NCBI GenBank assembly: GCA_900759665.1
Contig: CAAEWE010000071.1
Coordinates: forward strand, 1-16,070
Source of the DNA: Lachnospiraceae bacterium
Lineage (GTDB): Bacteria > Bacillota > Clostridia > Lachnospirales > Lachnospiraceae
Direction: 5' to 3'
Length of the DNA: 16,070 nt
Of this stretch, positions 15,954 to 16,070 are shown one piece after another. The notes below the pieces were generated by a model. That model had not been told where the DNA came from and searched no databases. It saw nothing but the letters and a program-made list of their open reading frames with translations. The translations under genes and the position numbers were made by a program. Positions within the stretch are counted from its first letter, which is position 1. Every line of letters begins with the position of its first letter.

Positions 15954-16070
15954 TTGGGAGAGAAAGACATTTCAAAAAAGCTGCTTGCAGATTACGAGGA
16001 CGTATTTGCTGATATTGTAAACGTTTTGCTATTTCACGGCGAGAGGCGGGTACATCCGGACTCCCTGCGA
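15954..16070 (+). CDS. Rpn-family PD-(D/E)XK nuclease / putative transposase, 5' end only
   Basis: The first 39 codons of a gene that leaves the window. The start is TTG with a good AAGGAG site and a consensus promoter upstream. The reading MGEKDISKK, then D-Y-E-D-V-F-A-D-I-V-N-V-L-L-F-H-G-E-R-R-V, matches the N-terminus of the Rpn family (recombination-promoting nuclease/putative transposase) abundant in Clostridia. In E. coli the Rpn proteins are DNA endonucleases that stimulate RecA-independent recombination, and some have been linked to phage defence. The catalytic PD-(D/E)XK residues lie beyond the visible part, so integrity cannot be judged. It is divergent from the Wadjet operon, with the two start codons about 570 nt apart. 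Confidence 0.75.
   Translation, partial: MGEKDISKKLLADYEDVFADIVNVLLFHGERRVHPDSLR

Overview
The window looks like a chromosomal segment of a Firmicute, most likely a Clostridia/Lachnospiraceae gut anaerobe. The evidence is moderate GC content, strong AGGAGG-type ribosome binding sites, GTG/TTG starts, a permuted family-3 glycosidase of the Ruminococcus/Butyrivibrio kind, and homologue types common in that group. This assignment comes from reading the sequence, not from a database search. No rRNA, tRNA, CRISPR array or insertion sequence is visible.

Left part (1-4308, minus strand): a two-gene operon encodes a small acidic membrane-anchored protein (DUF6110-like) and a P1B-type metal ATPase. 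It has its own promoter, placed just beyond the intrinsic terminator of the next gene, a CPA1 cation/proton antiporter with two C-terminal RCK_C domains. These are ordinary ion-homeostasis genes. The ATPase is unusual because the CPC metal-site motif reads FSC and the HP motif reads HS.

Middle (4309-7383, plus strand): a divergent intergenic region carries a promoter for each side and nested inverted repeats in the leader of a cytoplasmic beta-glucosidase-like GH3 enzyme. Its two catalytic domains are in swapped order (C-domain first). Its stop codon overlaps the 3' end of the convergent defence operon by 15 bp.

Right part (7369-15385, minus strand): a complete, tightly packed four-gene operon, jetA-jetB-jetC-jetD. 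The family combination (TIGR02677, TIGR02678, TIGR02680, TIGR02679) corresponds to a type III Wadjet anti-plasmid system. It comprises an SMC-like motor (JetC) with kleisin and KITE partners (JetA, JetB) and a Toprim nuclease (JetD). All visible catalytic motifs are intact and every junction overlaps (1, 26 and 41 nt), so the system looks functional and translationally coupled. One promoter reads into jetA, with a striking 11-bp perfect palindrome directly upstream of its -35 box.

Right edge (15555-16070): AT-rich noncoding DNA, then a strong plus-strand promoter and the first 39 codons of an Rpn-type PD-(D/E)XK nuclease/transposase gene that starts at TTG and runs off the window. The system in this window is known in outline. 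The parts least described are the presumed operator upstream of jetA and the Wadjet-Rpn neighbourhood.
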